This document shows, piece after piece, positions 46,666 through 56,616 of a stretch of DNA of 64,000 bases; positions within the stretch are counted from its first letter, which is position 1, and each line of letters begins with the position of its first letter. A program made the position numbers and the translations under genes. Origin of the DNA: Turbatrix aceti (taxonomy: Eukaryota; Nematoda; Chromadorea; Rhabditida; Panagrolaimidae); contig OZ017766.1 in NCBI GenBank assembly GCA_963969345.1, positions 1,860,001 to 1,924,000 on the forward strand, written 5' to 3'. The notes under the pieces were generated by a model. The model saw only the letters and a program-made list of their open reading frames with translations, searched no databases and was not told where the DNA came from.

Positions 46666-47098
46666 GCTGACTGACGTAAGTAATAAATGTATTTTTTTGT
46701 TTTCGCTACAATTGACCGAGGATACCGTATTCATCAGACTAATTAACTACGCAGTCCCGAGGATTATTTTGTATCCAAATTCATTGTTGAATTTATTGAG
46801 GTCATCAAATCTTGATTGTAGTTTAAGATATTGTAGCCGCCAAGGAAGGCGCTCATTACAGTAATTAATTAAAGTGTGCCTTTTTAGGCTAAAGATAGAA
46901 CGAAAAAAAAGCAAGACAAAGGAAATCGGAAAAGAAGTAAATAAGTTACAAAAAAATAAAATACGAAACACGAATCAAATTTTTTTTAATTTTTGCAGTT
47001 TTCTCTGCGCGATGCTATTTCGGGGGGGGGGGAAGGTACAGTTATTCTTAATTTTTGCAGCAGTTTTCTCTGCGCGATGCTATTTCGGGGAGGGGGCT
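46666..47098. other. Convergent 3' flanks with a short tandem duplication
   Basis: Intergenic region between the secreted protein (+) and a chemoreceptor (-). AATAAA lies at 46682. It contains the duplication annotated at 46987-47108. Confidence 0.6.
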
Positions 47099-47108
47099 TC
47101 AGTTATTC
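46987..47108. repeat. Two-copy tandem duplication with an 11-G run
   Basis: Two units of about 61 bp, 46987-47047 and 47048-47108, share TAATTTTTGCAG, then TTTTCTCTGCGCGATGCTAT, a G-tract and CAGTTATTC. The first copy has 11 consecutive G (47022-47032); in the second the tract is interrupted by A. The second copy includes the stop codon of the chemoreceptor, so the first is a duplicate of its 3' end. Confidence 0.85.
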
Positions 47109-48168
47109 CACTGCATCATGAGACTTTCAAAGTGGAGTTGTGTGGGATTCTTGTCTTCTTTCGGGGGCTGCATTGGCTGCTGCTGGGGCTTGCCGCGGAA
47201 CGCCGGCGAAGACATGTACAGCACGAAGGGCTCGATCAGGAGCTTGAACGCCTGCGCTATGTTCATGCACTCTTCGATCGTTTCAGACATCTGTTTCCTG
47301 CAATGGCCCAAGACATGACGTCAGCTTTGAGTAAAAAAACATACTGATAGGTGCAGATGACAGCCGTGTAGATGAAGTGTGTCGCAATGCGGAAGCCAAC
47401 GCGGCGTTTCATAAAATTGGCCACGTTGATGTTTTCGCGGGTTTGGAAGCGTTCGGTGAGAGTCGGCATGGCTTTGCCGCGAGCCGGCTTGTTGTAGTTC
47501 AACTTGTTCATCACCCCAATAAAGAAAAAGCCCTGAAAGTGAAGATGAGCAGCCCCGTATCGCAGACCGCCTTCAAGCTCACCCCGAGAGTCAGCAACTC
47601 AATGTACATCAGAGGAACGAAGATTACGGTAGGGTTGGAGACAGTGGCGCAGAAACAACTGTGGACGAGTGCGAACACCCACTAAAAAGCATGTTTAGTA
47701 CCCGGGTTTGAAACCCCTAAAGTCCTACGGGAAGGGTGTTCATCATGACCGAATAGTAAGCGTTTTCGAAGAATTCGTACTTCCCGATCATGCAGGTGCT
47801 GCAGATGCGTTCGATGAGAATCATTATACTGTTGTACACCGGGAACAAAGAAAAGACAAGGTACGCGCCGTACATCAGGGCGTCGACGCTCAAAGGCAAC
47901 CACTTAGGAGCCACCAGCATGTACATCGTTGTAACGACTCTGAAAAAGCTGTCATAATCCTATCGTCACCTAGCCAACGAAGAACTAACTTCAGGATGAC
48001 GTATACACAGTTTCCGCAACTCTCGTTGACGAGCATCTGCCGGATCGTGACGTGGAAGACCTTCGCGGACCGCACGAAATGGATCTGATACATCGCCGTG
48101 CCCAGTGCCCCCCCGAGCAGCCCAAGTTCCGAGATACGGTAAAAAGGGTTGAAGGATGTCGCTGGCAT
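47099..48168 (-). CDS. Serpentine chemoreceptor paralogue 1 (sra/srab/sre superfamily)
   Basis: Exons on the minus strand are 48168-47990, 47939-47729, 47681-47583, 47532-47345 and 47297-47099, giving 291 residues. Conserved family features: KVFHVTIRQMLVNESCGN in the second membrane region, IERICSTCMIGKYE (E-R and Y-E) after the third, and LTERFQTRENIN in the third cytoplasmic loop. Exons 2 and 3 (211 and 99 nt) are equal in length to those of the receptor 0.9 kb away on the same strand, and intron phases agree. The C terminus is Pro/Gln-rich (GKPQQQPMQPPKEDK), unlike its neighbour. Expected in ciliated sensory neurons; ligand unknown. Confidence 0.83.
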
Positions 48169-49095
48169 GACGATAAAATGAGAGAAAACTCAGGTTGCGG
48201 CCGGTCGGCTTGCTAAAACTCGGTAAATAAAAGAGATTTCGAGAAGTATTCCCCTTGCGCTCGCTGTTTAACAATGGTTTTTCATGAAGCACAAAACAAC
48301 GCACAGTACAATTTGTACACGCAACCACCTAGGCGCGAGGGGAAGGCCTTCGAGTTAATGTCACTCTGAAACCAATAAGAGCGACGTTCATGTGCTTGCC
48401 GTGCAGCCCGGTACCGTATAATCTAACGGAAAGAGTTATTTGACTTCCGTGTATTCAGAAGCGTCTGAACAAGCAAATAAAAAATCGAGAAAAGCATGAG
48501 CATGATCAACACGGCACCTGCACGGTGCCCTGTGTCTCATAATAAATAACCGGTTTATTTCAAACTCGGTGTTTTTTATTTATTCGACTCTTAACAAATA
48601 AATAAACACATAGCACCCCGAGGCGGCTAGAAACTGCCGTGAGCAAAGGCGGAGGTTGACGGCCGACTACGCGTTTTTCATGCTAGGAACTTGTCGAGAA
48701 CCCAGTACTGGCATGATTGTCCCTTCAGACACGCGATCCTCCATTCTATGTACGACCTAATTCTGCAGAAGTTGTTTGTCACCCTGCTTAAATGTCAAAT
48801 AAAGACCGTACCTGCACGTGAATTTACGCGTGAATCCGGCGTCATCACGCCCATTGTTTTCGGAGGCTCTCGAAGTAAAGCCGGCCTTCTTGATCCACAT
48901 TATTTACGGCATGACTCGGGGATGTGTTGTGTTTGTACCTGCAAAGAGTGACTCAAATTTAGATGGCACTATTTCTCAGACGGTAATTTCATTTAAAAAT
49001 TAGAATTTCTTATTTCCGATGAAGACACATGAAAACACCAGCAAGGTACAAGAGTCCCCTCCAGTTCTTAAAATGGACGACACCGGTCCAAAAAC
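48169..49095. other. Spacer between the two chemoreceptor paralogues
   Basis: About 930 bp, AT-rich. AATAAA-type sites cluster at 48540-48605. No gene recognised. Confidence 0.5.
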
Positions 49096-50456
49096 TTACT
49101 TTTTGTAAAACTGAGAGCACGAAAAGAACAATATTGCCGGTTCCACAAAAGTCTTGAAGGCGCTGGTAACGTCGACGACGCCGAGGAGCCATAAATGTCT
49201 TTCTCCAGTCTTTCTGCAATGAACCTGATGTGAGAGGGTACTGCCCAGGCATGAAAATGACCAGCCTAGGCCCGGCTCAAGCCCGGGCCGGGCTTGAGCG
49301 TGCCTGTGAAAAGCTCGTTTTGGCCCGGTATTTAATCAATAATGTAAAAAATAAGAAACATCAACTGTATTTTGGTTATTTTTAAACAAAATTTAGTTTC
49401 TACAAAACATGGTATTTTGAGTAAAAACCAGTAATTTATGTAATTTATATAACGATTGGTTGCTATTTTTTTGGATAAAAATTAAAAAAAAAACGGAATG
49501 GATAATTTCGAGCCGGCCCGGCCCGACCTGGGCTTGGGCCTAAAAATTAGGCCCGTTTTCATGTCTGGTACTGCCACGCATGCAGAGACCGTTTCTTACA
49601 TAGGAAAAACATAGAAGGCAAGAAAAGCCAGACCAAGATGCACTAGCTGAAAAAGCAAGCAGGACGCGATGTAGAAAGCCATCATCTTGGTTATCTTGAT
49701 GTTCTCTGAGATCTGATAACGTTCGGTCAGCATCTGCGGCTCGTTGGTCCGGTTGTAGCGAGCCACGTTGACGTAGCTCAGGATGCCAAAAGCCTGCAAA
49801 GCGCTGAATGCCAGGGAATACCTGCAGGCTCTTACAATGGCGGTGACAGACACCAGCGCGATGAAGAAGATAACGGAATGAACTGCTTGCACACCTGACA
49901 GGTACAACAGCGTGTTGATCACACAAAATGCCCACTGCAATCAGAAGTCAAACTACATTACGGCCAAATGTTCAAAAGAAACTCATAAACAAAAAAAGTT
50001 ACCGGAATCCCCAGCGCAACGACCAGGAAGCAATAATTAACTTGTGACTCATAATTTTTGGCACGCAAGGTACCGTAACCCCGCTCAGCCAGAATGACGA
50101 GGTTGTTGAAGGCAGGAAAGGCAACGAAACTCATAAATACGTATCGAATGATGTACTCGATTTCGGGGGAGAAGAAGCCCGAGGCCGACAGGAAGTGGCA
50201 AACGGCGAGGCCTCTGAAGACGGCACGGATATCTTATCCCGTCGTTACACACCCAAACCGACTTCAGAATTATGTACACACCGTTGCCAAAACACTCGTT
50301 CATGAGAAGAAAACGTACGTTGACGTGGAAAACTTTTGTTACATTCACGAAGTAGAGTCTGAAGGCCGTAGTCGCCAGGGCCGCAGCCAAGAAGAACAGT
50401 TCGATTCCGAAAAGCGTCTGCGAACGGGGATGGCTTGTACTCGGCACCGAAGACAT
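49096..50456 (-). CDS. Serpentine chemoreceptor paralogue 2 (sra/srab/sre superfamily)
   Basis: Exons on the minus strand are 50456-50263, 50213-50003, 49934-49836, 49793-49600 and 49213-49096, giving 271 residues. Motifs match paralogue 1: KVFHVNVRFLLMNECFGN, LAERGYGTLRAKNYE and LTERYQISENIK. Intron 3 is 42 nt, a multiple of three, so the frame stays open through it; its position matches the intron of paralogue 1. The last exon is 386 bases away because a hAT-type element lies in intron 4; it encodes the final span VTSAFKTFVEPAILFF, the counterpart of IAQAFKLLIEPFVLYM in paralogue 1. Without joining this exon the protein would appear to stop after FYVFPM. Confidence 0.83.
49246..49567. mobile_element. 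Non-autonomous hAT-type element (MITE) C
   Basis: The termini CAGGCATGAAAA and TTTTCATGTCTG are inverted copies with one mismatch. The 8-base direct repeat GTACTGCC flanks the element at 49238-49245 and 49568-49575. The 322-bp interior has GC-rich palindromic GCCCGGGC-type arms around an AT-rich centre. It lies in intron 4 of chemoreceptor paralogue 2. Its ends differ from elements A and B, so it belongs to another hAT subfamily. Confidence 0.88.
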
Positions 50457-51080
50457 GCGCTAAACTGGCGAATCTAAAGAACGCGTCGTTGACTACACGA
50501 CGGATGCGTACATACGGCGAGTGAGGGAGTCAATAACAACGGACACAAGACTCGACCATAAGTCAATCGTTTTACTATTATAAGCTGAAAAAAAGAAAAT
50601 TATTTTAAAAAGTAAAGGTCCGATACAGGAAGGGCAAAATGAGTACTTCCGGCCAACGCAACAACGCGTTCACAACTTGCTTCGGACTCAAGAAGTTATC
50701 AACATAGTTTAAGGTGTAGAAAATGCACAGCTTTCTCCGTTTCGCTAGACACCAGCCCCCACAGTAATGAACTTTAAGGCCTCAAGCGCAAGGTACTTTC
50801 TTTTTTCAGACAGGTAATTTCGTGCACCGAAGCACGTAAGCTGTTTTTAATCAAGGTTATGCGTCACGATACAAAACATGTGCATTGGCATTCAGCAAGC
50901 CAACAACCGATTTTCTGTCGAGCGAGCCAAAACAGTCGAGCCGCGCATTCAGGCGGCTCGAAATTGCGTCAGTCCTTCCGCAATGGCACTATGAATATAT
51001 CGACAATATTTCTTCCGTTCCAAATGACATTTAATGATAGAAACAAATAAAAACGCTAGCAAAAACAATAAAAAAAACAC
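50457..51080. other. Spacer between chemoreceptor 2 and the HMGB gene
   Basis: No supported gene. AATAAA sites near 51044 (plus-strand sense). Nothing else recognised. Confidence 0.45.
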
Positions 51081-51955
51081 TTAAAAATTGTTCTCAAAAT
51101 GATGATCGCCGGTGTCCAGGAAGTAGCTAGCCTGGAAATTGTGCACTCTGAAAACAGTAAATAAATAAAAATATCGTGGTTAATAAAAGTCTCACACTTC
51201 GGGATATACGTAGCATGGATAAAAAATGGTCAGCTGCTCCGGCTCAGGCTCATAGTAAACTTCCATTTCCTCTTCAACGGGTTTCTTGGTACGGTACAGC
51301 TCCATAGCCTAAAAAATTGTACTATAAAAACAATAAAAAAGCTAACATAGGCGTAAACTTACACAGTTGTACTCAACCTTTGCGGCTTCGGCTTTCTGGA
51401 TGTAAGGAGCTTTTTCATCCGCAGACATGTTCCTCCAGCAATCTCCCAGCCACTTCGAAAGTTGCGTGATACGCGCCTCTGGAAGTTGTGCGCGAATCTC
51501 CGGACGCTTTGCATTCGAAAAGAAAATAAACGCAGTCCTGAAAGCAACAGTCATGCTCAATGGGGAAAATACAAAAAAAACTCACAAAGGCTTTTTTGGA
51601 GCATTCGGATCCTTCTTCTTGCTTTTCTTAGGAGCCCGTATTGGAACCCCGATAGCTTTACAGTGGGCTGAAAACTCTGAATCGTAGCGGTCGGCATCCC
51701 TCTTGGCCAGGATATAAAAGCTATTTTTCATTGATTCATCCATCTTCTTCAAAGAGTTATTGTATAGATTACAAGAAAACTTGATTAAAACAAAAAACAT
51801 ACGGCCCACTTGCTCGCGCACATCTTTGTAACAGCACAAACACTGATGAATTCGTCCGGGAATTGCTTCTTGTGCTCGTCGTAACACATCTTGACAAAAA
51901 ATCCATAGGGCGAGCACTTGCCTTTGATGCGGGTAGAATTTTTCGGTTTAGGCAT
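51081..51955 (-). CDS. hmg-1.2: HMGB-type chromatin protein with two HMG boxes
   Basis: HMGB proteins bend DNA and assist transcription and chromatin assembly. Exons on the minus strand are 51955-51803, 51746-51586, 51537-51363, 51308-51196 and 51147-51081, giving 222 residues. Box A spans about residues 10-88 (SPYGFFVKMCYDEHKKQFPD through KRDADRYDSEF). The linker KKSKKKDPNAPKKPLTAFIF leads into box B (FFSNAKRPEIRAQLPE; LGDCWRNMSADEKAPYIQKA). The acidic C-terminal tail is represented by KPVEEEMEVYYEPEPEQ. The final exon adds aromatic and His residues (SYFLDTGDHHF) not typical of vertebrate HMGB. Introns are 47-56 nt. Confidence 0.9.
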
Positions 51956-52490
51956 CGCACGTCAAAAAAAGCAAGTTGAACAATAACACAAAAGGTAGTT
52001 TTTAGAACAAAATGATAAGAATTAATCAAAATACAACAATAAGAAAGTTGAAGTGTCCTAATCAGTGAAAGAGGAACAAGAAAAGAAGGAAGGGAAAGGG
52101 AACACTGTATTTTGAAATGTCCTGAAACGAAAAAAACCGAATGAAAGACGCACCCAAACACACTATAGTCCAAAGAAATGCGTACACCCGTGTTTTTTTG
52201 GTTTTTCGTTCTGCCGTATTCAGAAGTTTATTGTCTGGTTTTTTTGTGGCATTTTCCGCTTTATTTAGGTTGTTTTCTCCTGTCTACCCTGCATAATGCA
52301 TGGTTCCAATCGGCAACCGATCGTGAACATCGAGTTTATTTGTCGTAATTATTCGAACAGAACAATGATTGCGTGTTGAGCAGGACGCCGCGCCAGGCCC
52401 CTGGCGGCCATGGAACCGTCGCACGGGAATTTTAGCAGCTCCCAAAAGCAAGATAAGTACTCGTAGCGAAACCAGAGAATACCACTTAGG
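51956..52490. other. HMGB upstream region and cystinosin 3' flank
   Basis: About 530 bp. No coding signal or repeat recognised. Confidence 0.45.
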
Positions 52491-53863
52491 CTACCGCGCG
52501 TCCTGCGAAGAGTCTTCCACGAGAGAAGACGTCGTGTTCCTCGAAACAGGGCTGTCCAGACTGTCGGTGCCGCCGTAGTTTGGGGTGTTGGTGATGTCGG
52601 GTGAGTGGCGGTAGAGGACGTAGTGCTGAATCATAAAGAGGACGTCGAATACCATGGACACCATGCCCAGGCCGAACTTGACGGGATTGCCGGTAAAGCC
52701 GGACCAGTCGTCCGTGTTGCTGGCCTGCAACACCATCTGGCAAATGTCCAGTGTGCCGCCGGTGAAGTCCAGCAGCACATTGCCAATGGACCAGCCGAGT
52801 GTCGACTTGCGCTTGAAGTTTAACAGCGCCTGGGGCACGTACTTGCTGAGCGTGACGCCGAGCTTGATGTAGCTGAGCATCATGATGAACTGCAGCCAGT
52901 TGAGCACGGACGCCGCCGTCAGGATGAACGACACTACCGCCGCCCCTACGAGCACCGCGGACCAGCCGATGCACGTGTACGACACGCGCTGGCCGGCCCG
53001 GTCGTAGATGGCGACCTGGACGAGGGTGATGACGCACGCGAGTAGGGCATGCGTCGCGAAGACGACGTCGTTGATGAGCACAGGGTTGAGGCTGCGGGGG
53101 TGGTCCGTGCGGTAGATGGCCAGGACCTCGGCGTCGAAGTACATCATCCAGTTGTAGACGGAGTAGCAAGCGAAGCCGATGACGTTCAGCACGAGAAAGT
53201 CGAAATTGAGGCCCTCCACCGACGCCCGCTGGTAGTTGAGGTAGATCTGCGGGTAGAACGACACCGACCAAGCGACGAAGTACATCCAGCCGGTGACCGA
53301 GACCAGCGCCGAGATCACCTTCGAGTGGACCACAGCCACTCGCACGAAAGCGGTCGTCTGGCTGAAAAACGAGTTTAGAAAGGTCGCGTTCGAAGCAGTG
53401 AACCCACTTGAACGGACAGGTGGCGTTGGAGCCGTCGAAGTGGCATGAGTCGATGTCCACGTAGGTAAGGGACGTGACCGACTTCCCGGTCACTCTGACA
53501 CTCGACCGCGGCACCGCTTCCGTCACGTTGACGGCCAGGGGGTTGATGTCGAGGTAGGGGGTCGGCGTGATATTGAGCGTGAGCACTGCAGCCGACGACA
53601 GGTTGCCCCTGCAAGCGGATCCTTCGCACAAAAATCCCAGAAAAAGAGTCTTACATGAAGTTGAACACGACAAATTCGTGCCCGCCGACGACGATCTCCA
53701 GATCGCTAGGCCAGACTTCGAGGTCGTCGCCGTGGTCTCCGTGAAGCACGATACGTGGGTGAGGGAAGACCACCTCGCTGAGTGGTAGCGGGTCGGGCCC
53801 CTCCGCCGCGTAGCAAACGGCCACCATGGCGGCGAAGAAGGCGCTGCGAAGACACGTCTGCAT
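52491..53863 (-). CDS. ctns-1: Cystinosin, lysosomal cystine/H+ symporter
   Basis: Exports cystine from lysosomes. Exons on the minus strand are 53863-53655, 53608-53408 and 53361-52491, giving 426 residues. A signal peptide (LRSAFFAAMVAVCYA) and a lumenal domain with N-glycosylation sites (NLS, NIT, NVT, NAT) precede seven hydrophobic segments. Both PQ-loops are present: SFYPQIYLNYQRASVEGLNF and KYVPQALLNFKRKSTLGW, with GNVLLDFTGG after the second. LNPVLINDVVFATHALL and KFGLGMVSMVFDVLFMIQHY match the family closely. The tail is longer than the human one and lacks the GYDQL lysosomal signal; an acidic Ser-rich end (SSLVEDSSQDAR) takes its place. Confidence 0.95.
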
Positions 53864-55488
53864 CGCAGAATGCAATGAAAATCGGTTCAACAAGCCCCAG
53901 TTACTGATGCCACTGCGTAGAAACCAGTCAGGTGGCGAGCATCTTCCTGCACCAACCGGAAATTTGAAATTATGAATCACATGGAATTCCCGCAAACGAC
54001 CACGCTCGAAATTCACGGATTGCAGCGCTGCAGTCACCGCATCCCCCGCCACACGCAGCAAAGTTTATCAACGAGGTGAGTTTCGGGACTGCGACAAAGG
54101 CCATTGTGCTGCGATCGGCAGCGTCCAGGCCCGTTATAGCAACAGCGCACGACTTTTGAAGGTGTCTCGCCGGGATGCGCCCATTTTTGTCAGCGTAAAC
54201 AGACTGTTTCGGGAATTTACGCAAAGCAGAAGTTAAAAAAGGACAGATATGAACACCGATTGGTCTACTCGGAATAACAGAACGCGAACAAACGAGTATG
54301 AGTGTCCATCGAGAGCCCGAATGCATCGCTGCTTGATTAACAGCGGTCCAAACAACACGACAGCCGCGAGGGCAATTCAAGATGCGTGCAATTACTCGCT
54401 TCCAACCAGAGTGCAAAAAAACACGCGAGACAGTCGGCTGGCTCGTTGGCAACTATTTAAATACCAACCGCCCGGTCGCCCGCTACCAAGCGTGGCAGCC
54501 ACGCAAAACAAAACAAGCTGTCACCGCTTTCCGAAGGGTTTTAGGGAAAAGTAATCCACGTAATTACATCACCCGGGCCAGTCGAGCAAAACACTAGTCC
54601 AGACAGGTTTATTTTTGGTCCTAAGCCGCGCGGCGATTGCGCGAAGCATAAAATCAGCGAAAGCAAAGAACTCGTGGCGAAAAGGAAAAGGAAGGGTTGC
54701 GCGGTGTTTTTTCCCATCCCTCGCTGCAGCGGTCGGTCAACACCATCCCGATCGAGGTCATCCCGTTGCGACACGGACGACTAAAGCGGGTGAGCCACCG
54801 GGGAACTCCGTGGGGCGTGGTCCGGATGATCCAGAGCCGGGGACGTTCCGGATGATGGATGATGCAACTGCCTTCAAGCATTTCAACAGCTGGCTGCTCC
54901 CGCCCGTGAACTAGCGAAAGGACACCCCGGAGAAACAACACCTCCGGCGCGTGCTGGGCGTCTTGCAATCGCGCTTTTTTCCGTATTGCATAAAAGTCGT
55001 AGCAGAGTTCCGATGTGAAGGGCAAGGCAAAACGTCTTCTGCTTATTATGGCCAGTACGTGGGGGTATGAGCTCGATACGTCGGAAAAATAAAATATTGT
55101 CTCATTTTTGAGACCCATTACCGTACAATACGTTGCTTATCGCCAATGAAATCGTAACGTAAACAGTCGCAGTCATAGCCAAGCAACAAAACAATCGCGC
55201 TTCAAATTCTTTAGTAATTTTAAAAAACGTCCAACACCCACATGCTCTTCCCATTCAGGATACAACCACTCAGATGCTACGAGTGATAAGATAAGACAAC
55301 TGCGGTGTCCGCAGGTGACAGGTCATCCGACTGCATGTGCACTCAACGCGCCCGCTGGGCAGGCGTCATTTTTAGTCGGTAAACTTTATTGTCACGCCCT
55401 TTGACAACCACTGTGGACAACTACAAAACTTGCAGGTCCCCGACTGAAAAAAGTTGGACGACCGGTCCTCAACGGACACAAAGGCCAC
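53864..55488. other. Gene-free region between cystinosin and the C2H2 gene
   Basis: About 1.6 kb. The longest frame (54653-55118, minus, 154 codons) shows no family motif, hydrophobic pattern or splice partner. I do not call a gene. No long repeat seen. Confidence 0.5.
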
Positions 55489-56177
55489 TCAGGAGTCGGG
55501 CCTGCTGAGCAGTTTTTGGTTGAAGCAAACCCGCTCATGGTCGGAGATGAGATCGCGGTGAGCGGATCGAATGTGAGAAAGGATACCCTAAAAAGCAACT
55601 CTTCAGAACTGAAAGCCCGCTCAAAACAGACCAATGAATTCTTGCAAACCGTCCCGCACACTACACACGTCGACGGGCCACTATAGACTCTGCGCGTGAC
55701 GTGCGCGAAACTCAGGTGATAGGCCAGCACCTTGAGACTGGGAAACCGGCGCTTGCACACCTTGCAACTGAGGCCCGTCAGATCGGCACGGCCGTCGGCG
55801 TCCAGACGGCGCTTCACGTCAGTAACCTCGCCTCCTTGCGGCACTTGGAAGCGCTCCATGGCCCGCCGGACACTGCCGGTGGTCATGATGCTGCCGGTAA
55901 TAAACTTGCTGTTGTCGACTTTGGGAAGCGAGTCCTCGGCGACCACGGAAGGCCCGACGTACTCCAAGACCGGAGGAAGAGGATCTGGCCGGCGTCGACG
56001 CTTCCTGGGAGCAACATCTGGTGCGGGGGCTTCGTTATGCTCCATCACGACGTAAACTGGACGCAGAGCGACATAGCAGTCCTCTGGCGATCCAGCAGCG
56101 TGGGACGAGCTCGGATGCGCAGAGAGCAACACATAGCGCCGTCCCGGGGCCGGGTGCATGACTGGGGTAGCGAACAC
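55489..56177 (-). CDS. Protein with two C2H2 zinc fingers
   Basis: Exons on the minus strand are 56177-55632 and 55587-55489, giving 214 residues. Finger 1 is CKVCKRRFPSLKVLAYHLSF-AH. Finger 2 is completed only by splicing: CVVCGTVCKNSL joins GILSHIRSAH across a 44-nt intron, which confirms the joint. Without splicing the frame runs on for about 60 codons of non-homologous sequence. A basic RKRRRRPDP patch near residue 60 looks like a nuclear signal. The start is uncertain; ATGs at residues 7 and 45 are alternatives. Probably a DNA- or RNA-binding protein; no closer family recognised. It is divergent from OGFOD1, 439 bp apart. Confidence 0.75.
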
Positions 56178-56616
56178 TACTAACGCGACTATTTCTTACT
56201 CCGGATTATCCTGGAATCTAAAAAACAGTTGAACAGATTGAATGCAAAATAAACACGCCATAAACCAGAGCGGAATAAAAAAGCGTCATTTCAAACCGCA
56301 AAAATTGCAACAAATATCAGAGATTATAAGTTCGCCAGAAAAGACAAGAAAACGGTATACGCGTAACTGTAAACCGTAAACCGATTACGTTTGAGCGAAT
56401 AAAAGTTATCAATTTTTTTCAGCAAATTCGAACAACAGCCAGAATCCTTGGCAAAGCGCGTCCAAATTTTGCTTTGTACTCACGACGCGATGTTTCTTTC
56501 TCTAACGTAAGGGAAAAGTGAGTCGCTAGAAATTTGTCGATTTTGTACCCTCGAGTCGCGTGAGTCCACTTGGTCGTTAGCAACCGGCCAGTTGCTATAT
56601 CCATTATCGTTTCAGG
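56178..56616. promoter_or_regulatory. Divergent promoter region and trans-splice acceptor of OGFOD1
   Basis: The acceptor CGTTTCAG ends at 56615, one base before the OGFOD1 ATG. With no possible upstream coding exon this is best read as a spliced-leader acceptor. No TATA box seen. Confidence 0.5.

Noticed and set aside
54653..55118. 154-codon minus-strand frame
   Set aside because: No recognised motif, and it lacks the GC-rich codon bias of nearby genes; insufficient to call a gene.
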